Assembly: GCA_964510065.1 (NCBI GenBank)
Contig: CAZEAC010000103.1
Location: forward strand, 1 to 15,778
Origin: CAZEAC01 sp964510065
GTDB lineage: Bacteria; Bdellovibrionota_C; UBA2361; CAIXSY01
Length of the DNA: 15,778 nt
Direction: 5' to 3'
The position numbers and the translations under genes were made by a program. Positions 1 through 7,156 of this stretch are shown here, in pieces; the stretch's first letter is position 1, and the number at the start of each line of letters is the position of its first letter. The notes under the pieces are model-generated. The model saw nothing but the letters and a program-made list of their open reading frames with translations. It was not told the DNA's origin and did no database searches.

Positions 1-135
1 TACCTGAAAAGGAGATTAGGAACGAGAAATTGGGGGAAGATTGGGTGCGTTTATTATCAAAAAGCTGAAAAAGGTCTCATTGCCGACTTGTTACGAGAGT
101 ACAGAAAAGAGCCTCAAAATGGTGCCATGTACTAA
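1..135 (+). CDS. possible C-terminal tail of a truncated gene
   Basis: Frame 1 is open from the window edge to a TAA at 133-135 and gives 44 residues, beginning YLKRRLGTRNWGK and ending KEPQNGAMY. The composition is protein-like, with alternating basic and hydrophobic residues, but I recognise no family. A competing frame (frame 3) is open for only 21 codons and also reads plausibly, so the call rests mainly on length. The upstream part lies outside the window. It could equally be non-coding. Confidence 0.3.
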   Translation, partial: YLKRRLGTRNWGKIGCVYYQKAEKGLIADLLREYRKEPQNGAMY

Positions 136-158
136 GACTTCCTGACTAAGACTTCCTG
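131..158 (+). repeat. 14-bp tandem direct repeat, two copies
   Basis: The unit ACTAAGACTTCCTG occurs twice head to tail, at 131-144 and 145-158, without mismatch. It lies immediately before the palindrome and promoter-like elements of the metal operon. It may be a recent slippage duplication or a duplicated binding site. Confidence 0.85.
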
Positions 159-179
159 CGTGGACGCGTACTCGGAAAC

Positions 180-207
180 TGCGACATTTTGTCGCATTGA
201 ATGTCGC
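180..207. promoter_or_regulatory. palindromic operator candidate with an extra half-site
   Basis: TGCGACA (180-186), TTT, TGTCGCA (190-196) form a perfect 17-bp inverted repeat. A third TGTCGC lies at 202-207, in direct orientation 12 bp after the second half-site, overlapping the putative -35 box and spacer. There is no T-run, so a terminator is unlikely. The position suits a repressor or metal sensor for the downstream operon. It does not match the Zur or Fur consensus that I know, so the regulator is unidentified. Confidence 0.5.
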
Positions 208-225
208 TAGTGGAAGGAATAGAAA
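197..225 (+). promoter_or_regulatory. candidate sigma-70-type promoter of the metal operon
   Basis: TTGAAT at 197-202 and TAGAAA at 220-225 are separated by 17 bp, each matching the consensus at 4 of 6 positions. Transcription would start near 232. The box lies directly downstream of the perfect palindrome and overlaps its third half-site, which supports the assignment. The match is modest. Confidence 0.35.
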
Positions 226-572
226 ATAACAGCTGATGCCCTTGAAGTAGAGCTCTTGCCGAAATCGGCTATCGACTCGAGTTAAGGTCTTTCAGTGTGC
301 CATTGTACAAGAGGTGTTTCCGCCCGTCGCCGGCAAAACTTATGATGCAGCAACCGACCCAATTTGAACCCAAGCTCCTTCGCAAGCAAGAGTGCAATAA
401 TCAAAGGAGGCCGAGAGGACACACTCAAGATACGGCGCTAAGATTTTTAACCTCAACGGAAAGTTCGGTTCAGATCGAAGTACCTCGATTGCGTGATCAC
501 AGTGCGCGGCAAGTCGAGGCAGTTCTCTTGCCGAATATTGTGACACCAACGCTAAATAAATCACGAAAAGTG

Positions 573-1121
573 ATGGTTTCGAATCGAGTGCTTGACAGGT
601 GTGGAATTGGGCTTTCGGTATTCTGCGTGTTTAATTGCGTTGGCTTACCTCTCATTACGACCGTGAGTTCTCTAGGAGTCTACGCGGCGTACGCGCATCG
701 TCCCGTAATAATGCTGGGGGCCACTGGACTAGCTGTATGTGTCGCGGCGTGGAAGCTCATCGTTAACGAACTTCGCAAGAGACGACTTGTGACGCCAATA
801 GCCGCCGTAATTGCCGCAGGGGCACTCTCTACTGGAACTATTACGACCGTTTTGAGTTCAGCGAGCAAAAACTCTGCCGAACGAGGCGAAGCGTTTTGTG
901 GTATGCCGCCGACTCTTTCGCGTACCCCGTTGCCCAGTGTTAGAAGTGATCGGGCGCACATTATGTCTCCGATGGCTAGGCCACGAATGCACCTCCTTGG
1001 TCCAGTGGGAGCAGCGGTATTAGGCCTATTGCACTTCAGGTCGAATATTCGCGGAGGGAAAAGGGGTGACGTGAGAGGTCCGTGCGGAAATGCCAGAGAA
1101 TTCTGTGAATGTGCTGATTAA
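573..1121 (+). CDS. MerC-domain membrane protein
   Basis: The product is 182 residues from the ATG at 573; an in-frame GTG at 297 would give 274. Shortly after this ATG the protein reads LDRCGIGLSVFCVFNCVGLP, matching the opening of the MerC family: D-R-x-G, then a first membrane helix with a C-x3-C pair (residues 18 and 22). In many relatives the residue before the second Cys is His; here it is Asn. Two further hydrophobic segments follow (about 37-60 and 74-98), then a loop and a fourth helix containing LLGPVGAAVLGLLHF, as in full-length family members. The usual His-rich loop is absent. MerC proteins take up mercuric ions, and MerC-like proteins are often found beside zinc or cobalt genes. 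The COG0523 gene begins 24 nt downstream, so inner-membrane transition-metal transport is the likely role. The start is uncertain because the Shine-Dalgarno signal at 573 is weak. Confidence 0.65.
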   Translation: MVSNRVLDRCGIGLSVFCVFNCVGLPLITTVSSLGVYAAYAHRPVIMLGATGLAVCVAAWKLIVNELRKRRLVTPIAAVIAAGALSTGTITTVLSSASKNSAERGEAFCGMPPTLSRTPLPSVRSDRAHIMSPMARPRMHLLGPVGAAVLGLLHFRSNIRGGKRGDVRGPCGNAREFCECAD

Positions 1122-1145
1122 AGCCACCAATTGGGATAGTGATTT

Positions 1146-2825
1146 ATGAATTTTGCACAACAGGCATCTGCTAAATCTAACCACTTTCATCTCCCTCGCA
1201 TTGAATTCGATAAGACTGTGCTTATCCTTACCGGTTGGGCTGGTGCCGGGAAAAGCAAGACCTTCGAGCTGCTTCTTTCGGGGCTTTCCGAGCAGCTTGA
1301 TAAGGTGGGTGCGATTGTGAATGAAGTGAGCATGCAATCGGCACTTGTCGATCTTGCAAGATTTCCCGCGCAAGCAAAAGCGAAGGCTGTGGCAGGATGC
1401 GCGTGCTGTGTATCAATCGAACAAATTGTTGATAAGGTACAGGAGTTCTCCAGGCACGGAGCAAAGCTTACGATTATCGAGCAATCCCCGCTTTCTAGAA
1501 CCGATAGGATTGTTCGGCGCTTACGATCAATTGGCTACAACACGTTTGTTGTAGCGCTGATTAGTCCGTATCAGCTTAGGGAAACAAAGAGTTACAGCTA
1601 TCTTCAAATTCGTTGTGCAGACGGAATTATTCTCTCTCACCTCGGCGCTCCTGAAGAAGCCGACTCACAGCCGCGGCGTGAAGCAGAGGTGTTGGTCGGT
1701 GAGCTGACCAAGGACTTGGGAAAGAAGCCGACAGTCGTTCTGTCAAGCGGTGAAAGAGATTTTGCCACTTTGGTCAAGTTCTGGCCGATCATAGAAAGCA
1801 CCAGGAATAATGGCACTACAACCAAGCTTCACAACACCGAGTCAGAAAAACAACGTCAGCAGGACGTCGCAAATTACTCGGAGATATATATTCATCCCTA
1901 TTCAAATCTCAGTAATGAAAGTATCGCAAAGGCGCTTTCAACTCTACGAACTGATGCGAGGCAGGTCGGAGTCTCCGAACCTATTAAAGTGATTCGAGCA
2001 AAGGGCGTAATCGCTGCGGAGAATATCGATGTCAGTGTTGATGAACGTGGCTTTCACGTGACAAGGTCTGCGCGAAATCCCGAGGCACCTCGCACAGATG
2101 GGCGAGACTATCTCTTGGTTCGAGCGCTCGACTCAAGACTATTTCAGTGCCATGGGCATCTTTATCAACATCTGGGAACTCACGAATGTGGAGCGAAGAC
2201 TGTCGAGGCAATTACGGCGCTATATCCGTCTCGCGAACAGATCCTGCGATCGCTTGATGGTGAGGAATTACAAGTCGTGATGTCGGCAGACACACTCCTT
2301 TGGGACTTGGTAGATAGCTTGGCACTCCTCGGAAGAATTCCTGATCAAGAGCGGCTTCACGAAGTTGGTGATGCTGTAATATCTCTTCTGAGCGCCTTTC
2401 TTGATTTTCGACGTATGCTGCATCAGGCTCTGGCGACGAGGGATCCCGTCAAGCAGGCTCAGGTTCTATTCGATGCTGCTTTTGTAACATGTAAGATTCT
2501 TGCGCACCCACATCTTCAACCGCTTTTGACTAGTGAAGGGAGTCCACTCTTTTCGCTTAGTCGAGAGGTTAAACTCACCGCCCCCATTTCTCAGCTTTTG
2601 CAAGGACTCGCACACGTAAGATCTTTATCAATAAATGGTAGGGGGCGTCTTTCGGCAGAAGATGTCGATTGGTTCAAGCTTATTTTTGCTGCTCCGTGGC
2701 TGGAACGAGGCTCAAAGCAATTGACGCAGCCCGCCCTTGCCAACATTGAGCGGCTCTCCTCCAGTGACCCTACTTATTCCTGGAAAACATATTTCCGTGA
2801 TCTTAAAGAGGCCTTAATACGATGA
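1146..2825 (+). CDS. divergent COG0523/CobW-type metal GTPase
   Basis: This 559-residue protein has the G3E GTPase layout of CobW/COG0523 metallochaperones: a Walker A GWAGAGKS at residues 30-37, the family's NE motif in GAIVNE (55-60), and the metal-binding GCACC at 84-88 (family GCxCC). Three features are unusual. The usual E-[ST]-x-G segment is replaced by IEQSPLSRTD (111-120). The guanine-specificity NKxD position reads SHLG (164-167). The protein is much longer than the typical 320-400 residues. Around 245-330 it still resembles the CobW C-terminal domain (RAKGVI at 284-289). It then has CHGHLYQHLGTHEC at 335-348, with two Cys and four His, and about 200 more helical residues. It lies between a MerC-like gene and a 4-bp-overlapping unknown gene. 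It probably loads or delivers zinc, cobalt or a similar ion in the cytoplasm. Whether it hydrolyses GTP is open. Confidence 0.8.
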   Translation: MNFAQQASAKSNHFHLPRIEFDKTVLILTGWAGAGKSKTFELLLSGLSEQLDKVGAIVNEVSMQSALVDLARFPAQAKAKAVAGCACCVSIEQIVDKVQEFSRHGAKLTIIEQSPLSRTDRIVRRLRSIGYNTFVVALISPYQLRETKSYSYLQIRCADGIILSHLGAPEEADSQPRREAEVLVGELTKDLGKKPTVVLSSGERDFATLVKFWPIIESTRNNGTTTKLHNTESEKQRQQDVANYSEIYIHPYSNLSNESIAKALSTLRTDARQVGVSEPIKVIRAKGVIAAENIDVSVDERGFHVTRSARNPEAPRTDGRDYLLVRALDSRLFQCHGHLYQHLGTHECGAKTVEAITALYPSREQILRSLDGEELQVVMSADTLLWDLVDSLALLGRIPDQERLHEVGDAVISLLSAFLDFRRMLHQALATRDPVKQAQVLFDAAFVTCKILAHPHLQPLLTSEGSPLFSLSREVKLTAPISQLLQGLAHVRSLSINGRGRLSAEDVDWFKLIFAAPWLERGSKQLTQPALANIERLSSSDPTYSWKTYFRDLKEALIR

Positions 2826-5251
2826 GCCCGCGCAATTTTCCGGGGACAAAGTCATCAAGACCTGGTCGCAGCGCGATGAATGGTATTGGGATGCTCTTTG
2901 ATGGAGTGAAGAGTGGAGGCGACATGAGCGGCGTCCGGCTCACTCAAGAGTGTTGTGACCCGCTAAGAGTATTAAAGGAACTATCCACCCTTGCCCAGCA
3001 GGGGAGGTTGACGCCCGATAAAGCTCGCTTTGATCTGGCTCAGATTGATGCATTTGCGAGAGAAGCTCAGACTCCTCAAAGTAGACAGACAATTCAAAGA
3101 GAGGCCGCAAAATTCAAAGAAGCGGTACTACTCTCCGGTAATGGCACGTTGATCAATGTAGCTCTTAAAGGCTTGTCTTCAATCGAATGCCTGAAGCCTG
3201 AATATTCGGCGAATGTTTTTAGCAAAGATGCCACGTCTGATGCAAAGCAGTTTGACTCCAATACAGCACCGAGGGAGGCAACATCAACGCCGTTTGGAGC
3301 CGCAAGCTTTACCAACGTTGGCCTGAATTTTCTGATGGGTACTGCTCCTGTATCGGAAGCTCCACGAATTGCTTCCGAGTGGTGCTGCCTCCGAGAATTT
3401 ATAGCTACCTATCAGAAGGAAATTGAAAGCTTAGCCAAGAAAGGAACGCTTACCCACGAATACTATTCAGCATATAAGAGAGAGTGTGAGCAGAAACTCA
3501 GCCAAGCAAGACTTGACGGAGAGCCGCGTGATATTATTGAAAAGGTCGAAGGCATAGTACGTAGTGTAGATTCAAGCCTCAGGTCTGATCCGATCGCGGC
3601 TACTTGGCCGGATTTTCAAGCTGCGCCATCGAGAGAACCTCATCGCAAGGAAGATCCTATATTCGTAGCCGCTGATCCTCAGCCTCGTACGGAGCCTACC
3701 GCTGCGAAAGTTGAGAATGCTCCGCAGAGTGCGTGGAGTGGGCCGGCTTACACGATTCCGCCGCAGGTGGTTGTAGAGGCATGGTACAAACATGGCGAGC
3801 CCTCTCACATTCATGATTCTCAGCCTATGTCGATGCTAAAAGGCGCTCAAGCGACAGCTTCTGCCGAATTACACCCGCCTTATCGGTTTGAGCCGAGCTT
3901 CGGTGGCGGTCGTATTGGAGCTTACTCTCACACGACTGCCATTGCGATCACTGGCAGTACTTGCGGTTCTTCGACTCCCGTGTCTATGGGACCTCTGCCG
4001 TTAAAGATGTCTCAAGGGGTCACAAGCGCTAATCTATCGGACCTTAGGCAGGCAGTTCGGCAGCTTGACCTGAGTGCACACGCGCGCGTTGAACGTTTTG
4101 TGGCACGCATTCTTACATTATGCGAAGGGCCCGTCGGTAAGAACTTCGAAAGGAATCTTGTGAATTCCATATCGCGCCGTGGAATAGTCTTATCTCCGAA
4201 AGAGATACACACTCTGGTTCGTATCGCCACAAGAGACCTTGCCCAATTTAAGAGGATTCTTACGAGGCTTTTCACGGAGAAGCTACTTGAGCGCATTAGT
4301 CGTGTGGGCATGTCGCATGCTTATAGGGAGTACCTGGGTCGAATTTCGGTACTGGCGCAATTGCTATCCGATAGGCAACTGGTGATTCGGCTATCTCGTG
4401 TGTTAAGCCGCATTGGAATCAAGGCTCAAAGCCAGACCGATCTGCTTTCACTTGCGCGCCTTATTAGGCAGAATACCTCGAGCTTCGCATCGCGACTCCA
4501 GGCACTGCTTGTATCCTCCAGACGTGCGCTGCCTCCCGCGAAGCAGCTTATGGCACGCCTCATTCGCATTAGGTCGTCACGAGAAATGACACCTCGCGAG
4601 CTTGGGCTTAGGATCTCACGCCGTTTCTCCAGTCTGGAACTTACGAAATTGTATAACGGCCTTCGCCTAAGAACAGTAGCGAGAGGTGTAGCACGCGAGG
4701 CTGATCTGTTACGTGCGATTCGTTATGCACTGCGTCGACATCAGCAGGTGATTCGAAAGCTAATCTCAAACCCAACGCTGCTATCGAGAAGGTTAGAAAT
4801 TCGTACCTTACTACGTCAACAGCGTCAATTGTTGCTGCGCTTGAACCGCATGAGTCCAGCTCTTGAGAAAGCCAAGCTGCGCAGGAGCCTAAAATTGGAT
4901 TCTCTTATATTTCATATTGCCGAAATTGAAGCAGAGCTCGCTCGTTACAGTACAAACGAAATTGAAACGGAATTGAACATAGTTCGGCGACGCCCACGAA
5001 TTCTAAGCCGAAATCACAAACGGCGCGTGATAATTAACCTTAATCAGAAAGATGTGAGTCTCAATGATCGTGAGCGAAAGGCAAAGAAGCCTCAGCCGAC
5101 TTCGAAAGCGCCCCTTAAGGAGACTTCGAAGCGAGGCAGAGCGAGGGTAATAGTTGCTGCGCAAAGGGAGTACTCTCGGACACTCGATATCGTCCAATCC
5201 GAAGAAAAGGAAGGGAAGAACCAAAATGAAGATGTCTTAAAAAGTTTCTGA
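2822..5251 (+). CDS. unrecognised arginine-rich helical protein, operon partner of the COG0523 GTPase
   Basis: I do not recognise this 809-residue protein. Its ATG overlaps the stop of the GTPase gene (ATGA at 2822-2825), so translation is probably coupled. It has no signal peptide or clear membrane helix. Three regions are visible. Residues 51-102 and 198-249 form a diverged internal repeat sharing KE-[LI]-x2-LA-x2-G-x-LT followed by charged helices. Residues about 255-400 are a low-complexity, Pro/Ser/Thr/Gly-rich linker. Residues about 404-740 are almost continuous helix, extremely rich in Leu and Arg (examples RRLEIRTLLRQQRQLLLRLNR and ISRRFSSLELTKL), giving a strongly basic protein. The tail from 740 on is charged and probably disordered. 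A basic helical bundle could bind nucleic acid, membrane phosphate or a protein partner; I cannot tell which. The tight coupling implies a job with the metal GTPase. Confidence 0.75.
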   Translation: MSPRNFPGTKSSRPGRSAMNGIGMLFDGVKSGGDMSGVRLTQECCDPLRVLKELSTLAQQGRLTPDKARFDLAQIDAFAREAQTPQSRQTIQREAAKFKEAVLLSGNGTLINVALKGLSSIECLKPEYSANVFSKDATSDAKQFDSNTAPREATSTPFGAASFTNVGLNFLMGTAPVSEAPRIASEWCCLREFIATYQKEIESLAKKGTLTHEYYSAYKRECEQKLSQARLDGEPRDIIEKVEGIVRSVDSSLRSDPIAATWPDFQAAPSREPHRKEDPIFVAADPQPRTEPTAAKVENAPQSAWSGPAYTIPPQVVVEAWYKHGEPSHIHDSQPMSMLKGAQATASAELHPPYRFEPSFGGGRIGAYSHTTAIAITGSTCGSSTPVSMGPLPLKMSQGVTSANLSDLRQAVRQLDLSAHARVERFVARILTLCEGPVGKNFERNLVNSISRRGIVLSPKEIHTLVRIATRDLAQFKRILTRLFTEKLLERISRVGMSHAYREYLGRISVLAQLLSDRQLVIRLSRVLSRIGIKAQSQTDLLSLARLIRQNTSSFASRLQALLVSSRRALPPAKQLMARLIRIRSSREMTPRELGLRISRRFSSLELTKLYNGLRLRTVARGVAREADLLRAIRYALRRHQQVIRKLISNPTLLSRRLEIRTLLRQQRQLLLRLNRMSPALEKAKLRRSLKLDSLIFHIAEIEAELARYSTNEIETELNIVRRRPRILSRNHKRRVIINLNQKDVSLNDRERKAKKPQPTSKAPLKETSKRGRARVIVAAQREYSRTLDIVQSEEKEGKNQNEDVLKSF

Positions 5252-5392
5252 GAGAAATTGTCTTAATCGAGGCGGCGACGGTCCGAGCGAATCTCTTGGA
5301 GTCGAGTTAAAGTAACTTAAGCGTACAAGTAATACTGCCGAAGACAACACTGGGCGAAGTACAACGTCTACAAACACAATTATAATCGCACA
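5252..5392. other. intergenic region with promoter
   Basis: This 141-bp gap separates the metal operon from the secreted-protein gene. No rho-independent terminator is evident after the 809-residue gene. The only clear signal is the promoter at its right end, listed separately. Confidence 0.5.
5358..5386 (+). promoter_or_regulatory. promoter for the secreted protein, possibly giving a leaderless mRNA
   Basis: A perfect -10 box TATAAT lies at 5381-5386 and the next gene's ATG begins at 5393, only 6 bp later, where the transcription start would be expected. The sequence 17 bp upstream, AGTACA at 5358-5363, matches the -35 consensus at 3 of 6 positions. There is no Shine-Dalgarno sequence before the ATG. 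Together these suggest a leaderless transcript. Confidence 0.45.
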
Positions 5393-7114
5393 ATGAGAAA
5401 TGCAATACTTTCGTTAATAATCTCCATGCTGTTTGCAGTTCCGTTCAAGGTAAACGCGGCCCCGAGCGCCGCCAAGAATTTCAAAGCTAAGTTTAAGCTC
5501 CCTACCTCAGGGGTCGACCAGGTTAACGCAATTACCAATACCGGCCGGGTAATTGCTGGAACAAAAAAAGGTTCGACTGTCACGGTGAGTATTCCCACCT
5601 CCAGTTTAAAAGGGACAAGTTTCTATGCAACAAGCGGCGGACGTTTTGTTGGCCCCTTTATGTATCCAAATAGCGCAACCAAGGGCGCACTGTTTCTCAC
5701 CAAGAATCCAAAAGATAAGGAGAAAAACGCCCTCGCATCAGCAACATTTAAGCTGAAAGCCCCCGCAGCGGGTGAAAACTACATCACGCTCACTAAGGCG
5801 CTCAAAGGCAGCATCTTTGAAAAGAAGAACCAATATACATTAGCATCGATCCCTACGTTCGGATTAAATGGCGTCGGAAGTCAGCGCATTAGAGCAGGGG
5901 TGCAGGGAGATTCCGATCTCGATGGTGTTGTCGATACACTCGACGTAGACGCCGATGGCGATGGAATCAACAACATTGCAGACGCTGACACCGATCTCTT
6001 TACTTCGGGGGTTTCTACAAAAGCAGGCGAGGAAATCGATGTTCCTTTCACGGCGCTCTACTTAAGTATGCGGGACTCGCTCAACTGGCATATTAATGGC
6101 GCACTATCGGCTGATGCAGTGGACGCCGTTATTGGCGGCGAGAATAAGTTTAGCGTAGCGTACTTCTTTGCCATACCTCCCGGAACCAGTACCTCAAGCA
6201 TCACCGGAGGTCATGTCATCTGCGGATCTGAGCTTACGTACTGCCGTCCGACTTCTGACGGGCTGACGAGCACTGGTGTATATTCGGGCTTCAGTGAGGG
6301 AAATCAAAGCTTAATCGGACAGTTGTGGTCGAACATCACAACGGACGGCAACGAATACAGCTTAGAATCCTTTATGGTCGGCGGAAGCACCGAACCGGTG
6401 TATGGCGCCTCTATTCAGCCTCGAGTTGGGCGAGCAGCATTTCGTCCTGGCGATAACTATAGGGTTGACTTCACAGATTCGGATGGTGACGTTGTGACGA
6501 GCAAGACACTCACTCTTCCGCCCTATTTTCTCACCGCGCCGGCACTCCGGGCTTACAATACGACTTCAAGTAGTGCGTCAGCGGATGTTGTCGTGGACTA
6601 CAGTGATAGTAATGGCCCTGGCACGAGTAGCGGCAATCCAATTGTTCTTGCCAACTCTGGAGACTTTAGCGGAAAGCTGCGAGTCAATATATGGCGCCTT
6701 CAACGTCTCACCGTCTCTCCTGAGAGTGGCGATTATCGTGACTACGGACATCTGAACTACGGCGTACTTATTAATAATAACGCGGGTGAATATAGCTGTG
6801 GCGAGCTCTACAGCAATCTTTCCTCGTCGTTGACTGAAGTCTCTTCTCGTGGCACGGGCGACAGCTTCTCTTCACAGCAAGGAGCTACTCTTTGGCCACT
6901 TGTGGACTCTTCAGACGATTTCGAGCCATCAAACGCGAGTGACTCAACCACGCTTGGTAATAACACAATAAGCTTTACGGTTGACCTGAGCGCATGTCGC
7001 ATCAGAAATGGACTCTCGGCTGGAGTTCATACGGTAAATATTATTGCGGCGGGCGTAGATACCGGGCACGGCGCAAACAGAGCAGCACAGTTTATTACCG
7101 TCAATATTCCATAA
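5393..7114 (+). CDS. secreted protein with a thrombospondin type-3-like calcium repeat
   Basis: The 573-residue product begins with a clear Sec signal peptide (residues 1-22, likely cleavage after VNA). Residues about 25-160 are a lysine- and threonine-rich, beta-type region. Residues 172-201 contain back-to-back acidic loops (DSDLDGVVD, DVDADGDGINN, DADTD) of the calcium-binding thrombospondin type-3/EF-like type. The remaining 370 residues are Ser/Thr/Gly-rich, probably beta-sandwich, with a few Cys that could form disulphides (for example around 277, 284, 469 and 535). I see no C-terminal anchor, LPXTG motif or obvious sorting domain. The protein is therefore likely periplasmic or extracellular; adhesin or surface roles are speculative. 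It has its own promoter and converges with the polyamine operon, so a functional link to either neighbour is not shown. Confidence 0.7.
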   Translation: MRNAILSLIISMLFAVPFKVNAAPSAAKNFKAKFKLPTSGVDQVNAITNTGRVIAGTKKGSTVTVSIPTSSLKGTSFYATSGGRFVGPFMYPNSATKGALFLTKNPKDKEKNALASATFKLKAPAAGENYITLTKALKGSIFEKKNQYTLASIPTFGLNGVGSQRIRAGVQGDSDLDGVVDTLDVDADGDGINNIADADTDLFTSGVSTKAGEEIDVPFTALYLSMRDSLNWHINGALSADAVDAVIGGENKFSVAYFFAIPPGTSTSSITGGHVICGSELTYCRPTSDGLTSTGVYSGFSEGNQSLIGQLWSNITTDGNEYSLESFMVGGSTEPVYGASIQPRVGRAAFRPGDNYRVDFTDSDGDVVTSKTLTLPPYFLTAPALRAYNTTSSSASADVVVDYSDSNGPGTSSGNPIVLANSGDFSGKLRVNIWRLQRLTVSPESGDYRDYGHLNYGVLINNNAGEYSCGELYSNLSSSLTEVSSRGTGDSFSSQQGATLWPLVDSSDDFEPSNASDSTTLGNNTISFTVDLSACRIRNGLSAGVHTVNIIAAGVDTGHGANRAAQFITVNIP

Positions 7115-7156
7115 AAGGAACTCAAGAGACTGGCGAAATGACGGCTCGTGAGTGGA
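7115..7156. other. convergent gene junction
   Basis: Only 42 bp separate the stop codons of the secreted-protein gene and the AdoMet decarboxylase gene. I see no hairpin with a T-run on either strand, so termination may be rho-dependent or read through into the opposing gene. Confidence 0.5.

Larger units (their letters stand above)
136..572. other. leader region of the metal operon, doubtful coding
   Basis: This stretch holds the tandem repeat, palindrome and promoter-like pair listed separately. From a GTG at 297 a frame runs open into the MerC-domain gene, adding 92 residues. An AAGG at 284-287, 9 nt before that GTG, could be a ribosome-binding site. The added residues have no counterpart in MerC-family proteins as I know them. 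Part of them (about residues 53-79, with the phrase VQIEVPRLRD) resembles the segment near the N-terminus of IS256/mutator-type transposases, so a transposon remnant is possible. I see no other gene here. Confidence 0.4.

Noticed and set aside
180..196. Palindrome as a terminator of the gene tail at 1-135
   Set aside because: The stem is perfect but the 3-nt loop is followed by mixed sequence, not a T-run; an operator role fits the adjacent promoter better.
277..285. Shared TCGAGTTAA word upstream of the MerC gene and at 5302-5310 upstream of the secreted-protein gene
   Set aside because: A single 9-mer match without symmetry or consistent distance to the promoters is readily expected by chance.
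1026..1373. 115-codon minus-strand open frame over the MerC/COG0523 junction
   Set aside because: It is antisense to two recognisable domains and contains no family motif.
4012..4311. 99-codon minus-strand open frame
   Set aside because: It is antisense to the helical region of the 809-residue gene, and its composition is explained by that gene's Arg/Leu/Ser codons.
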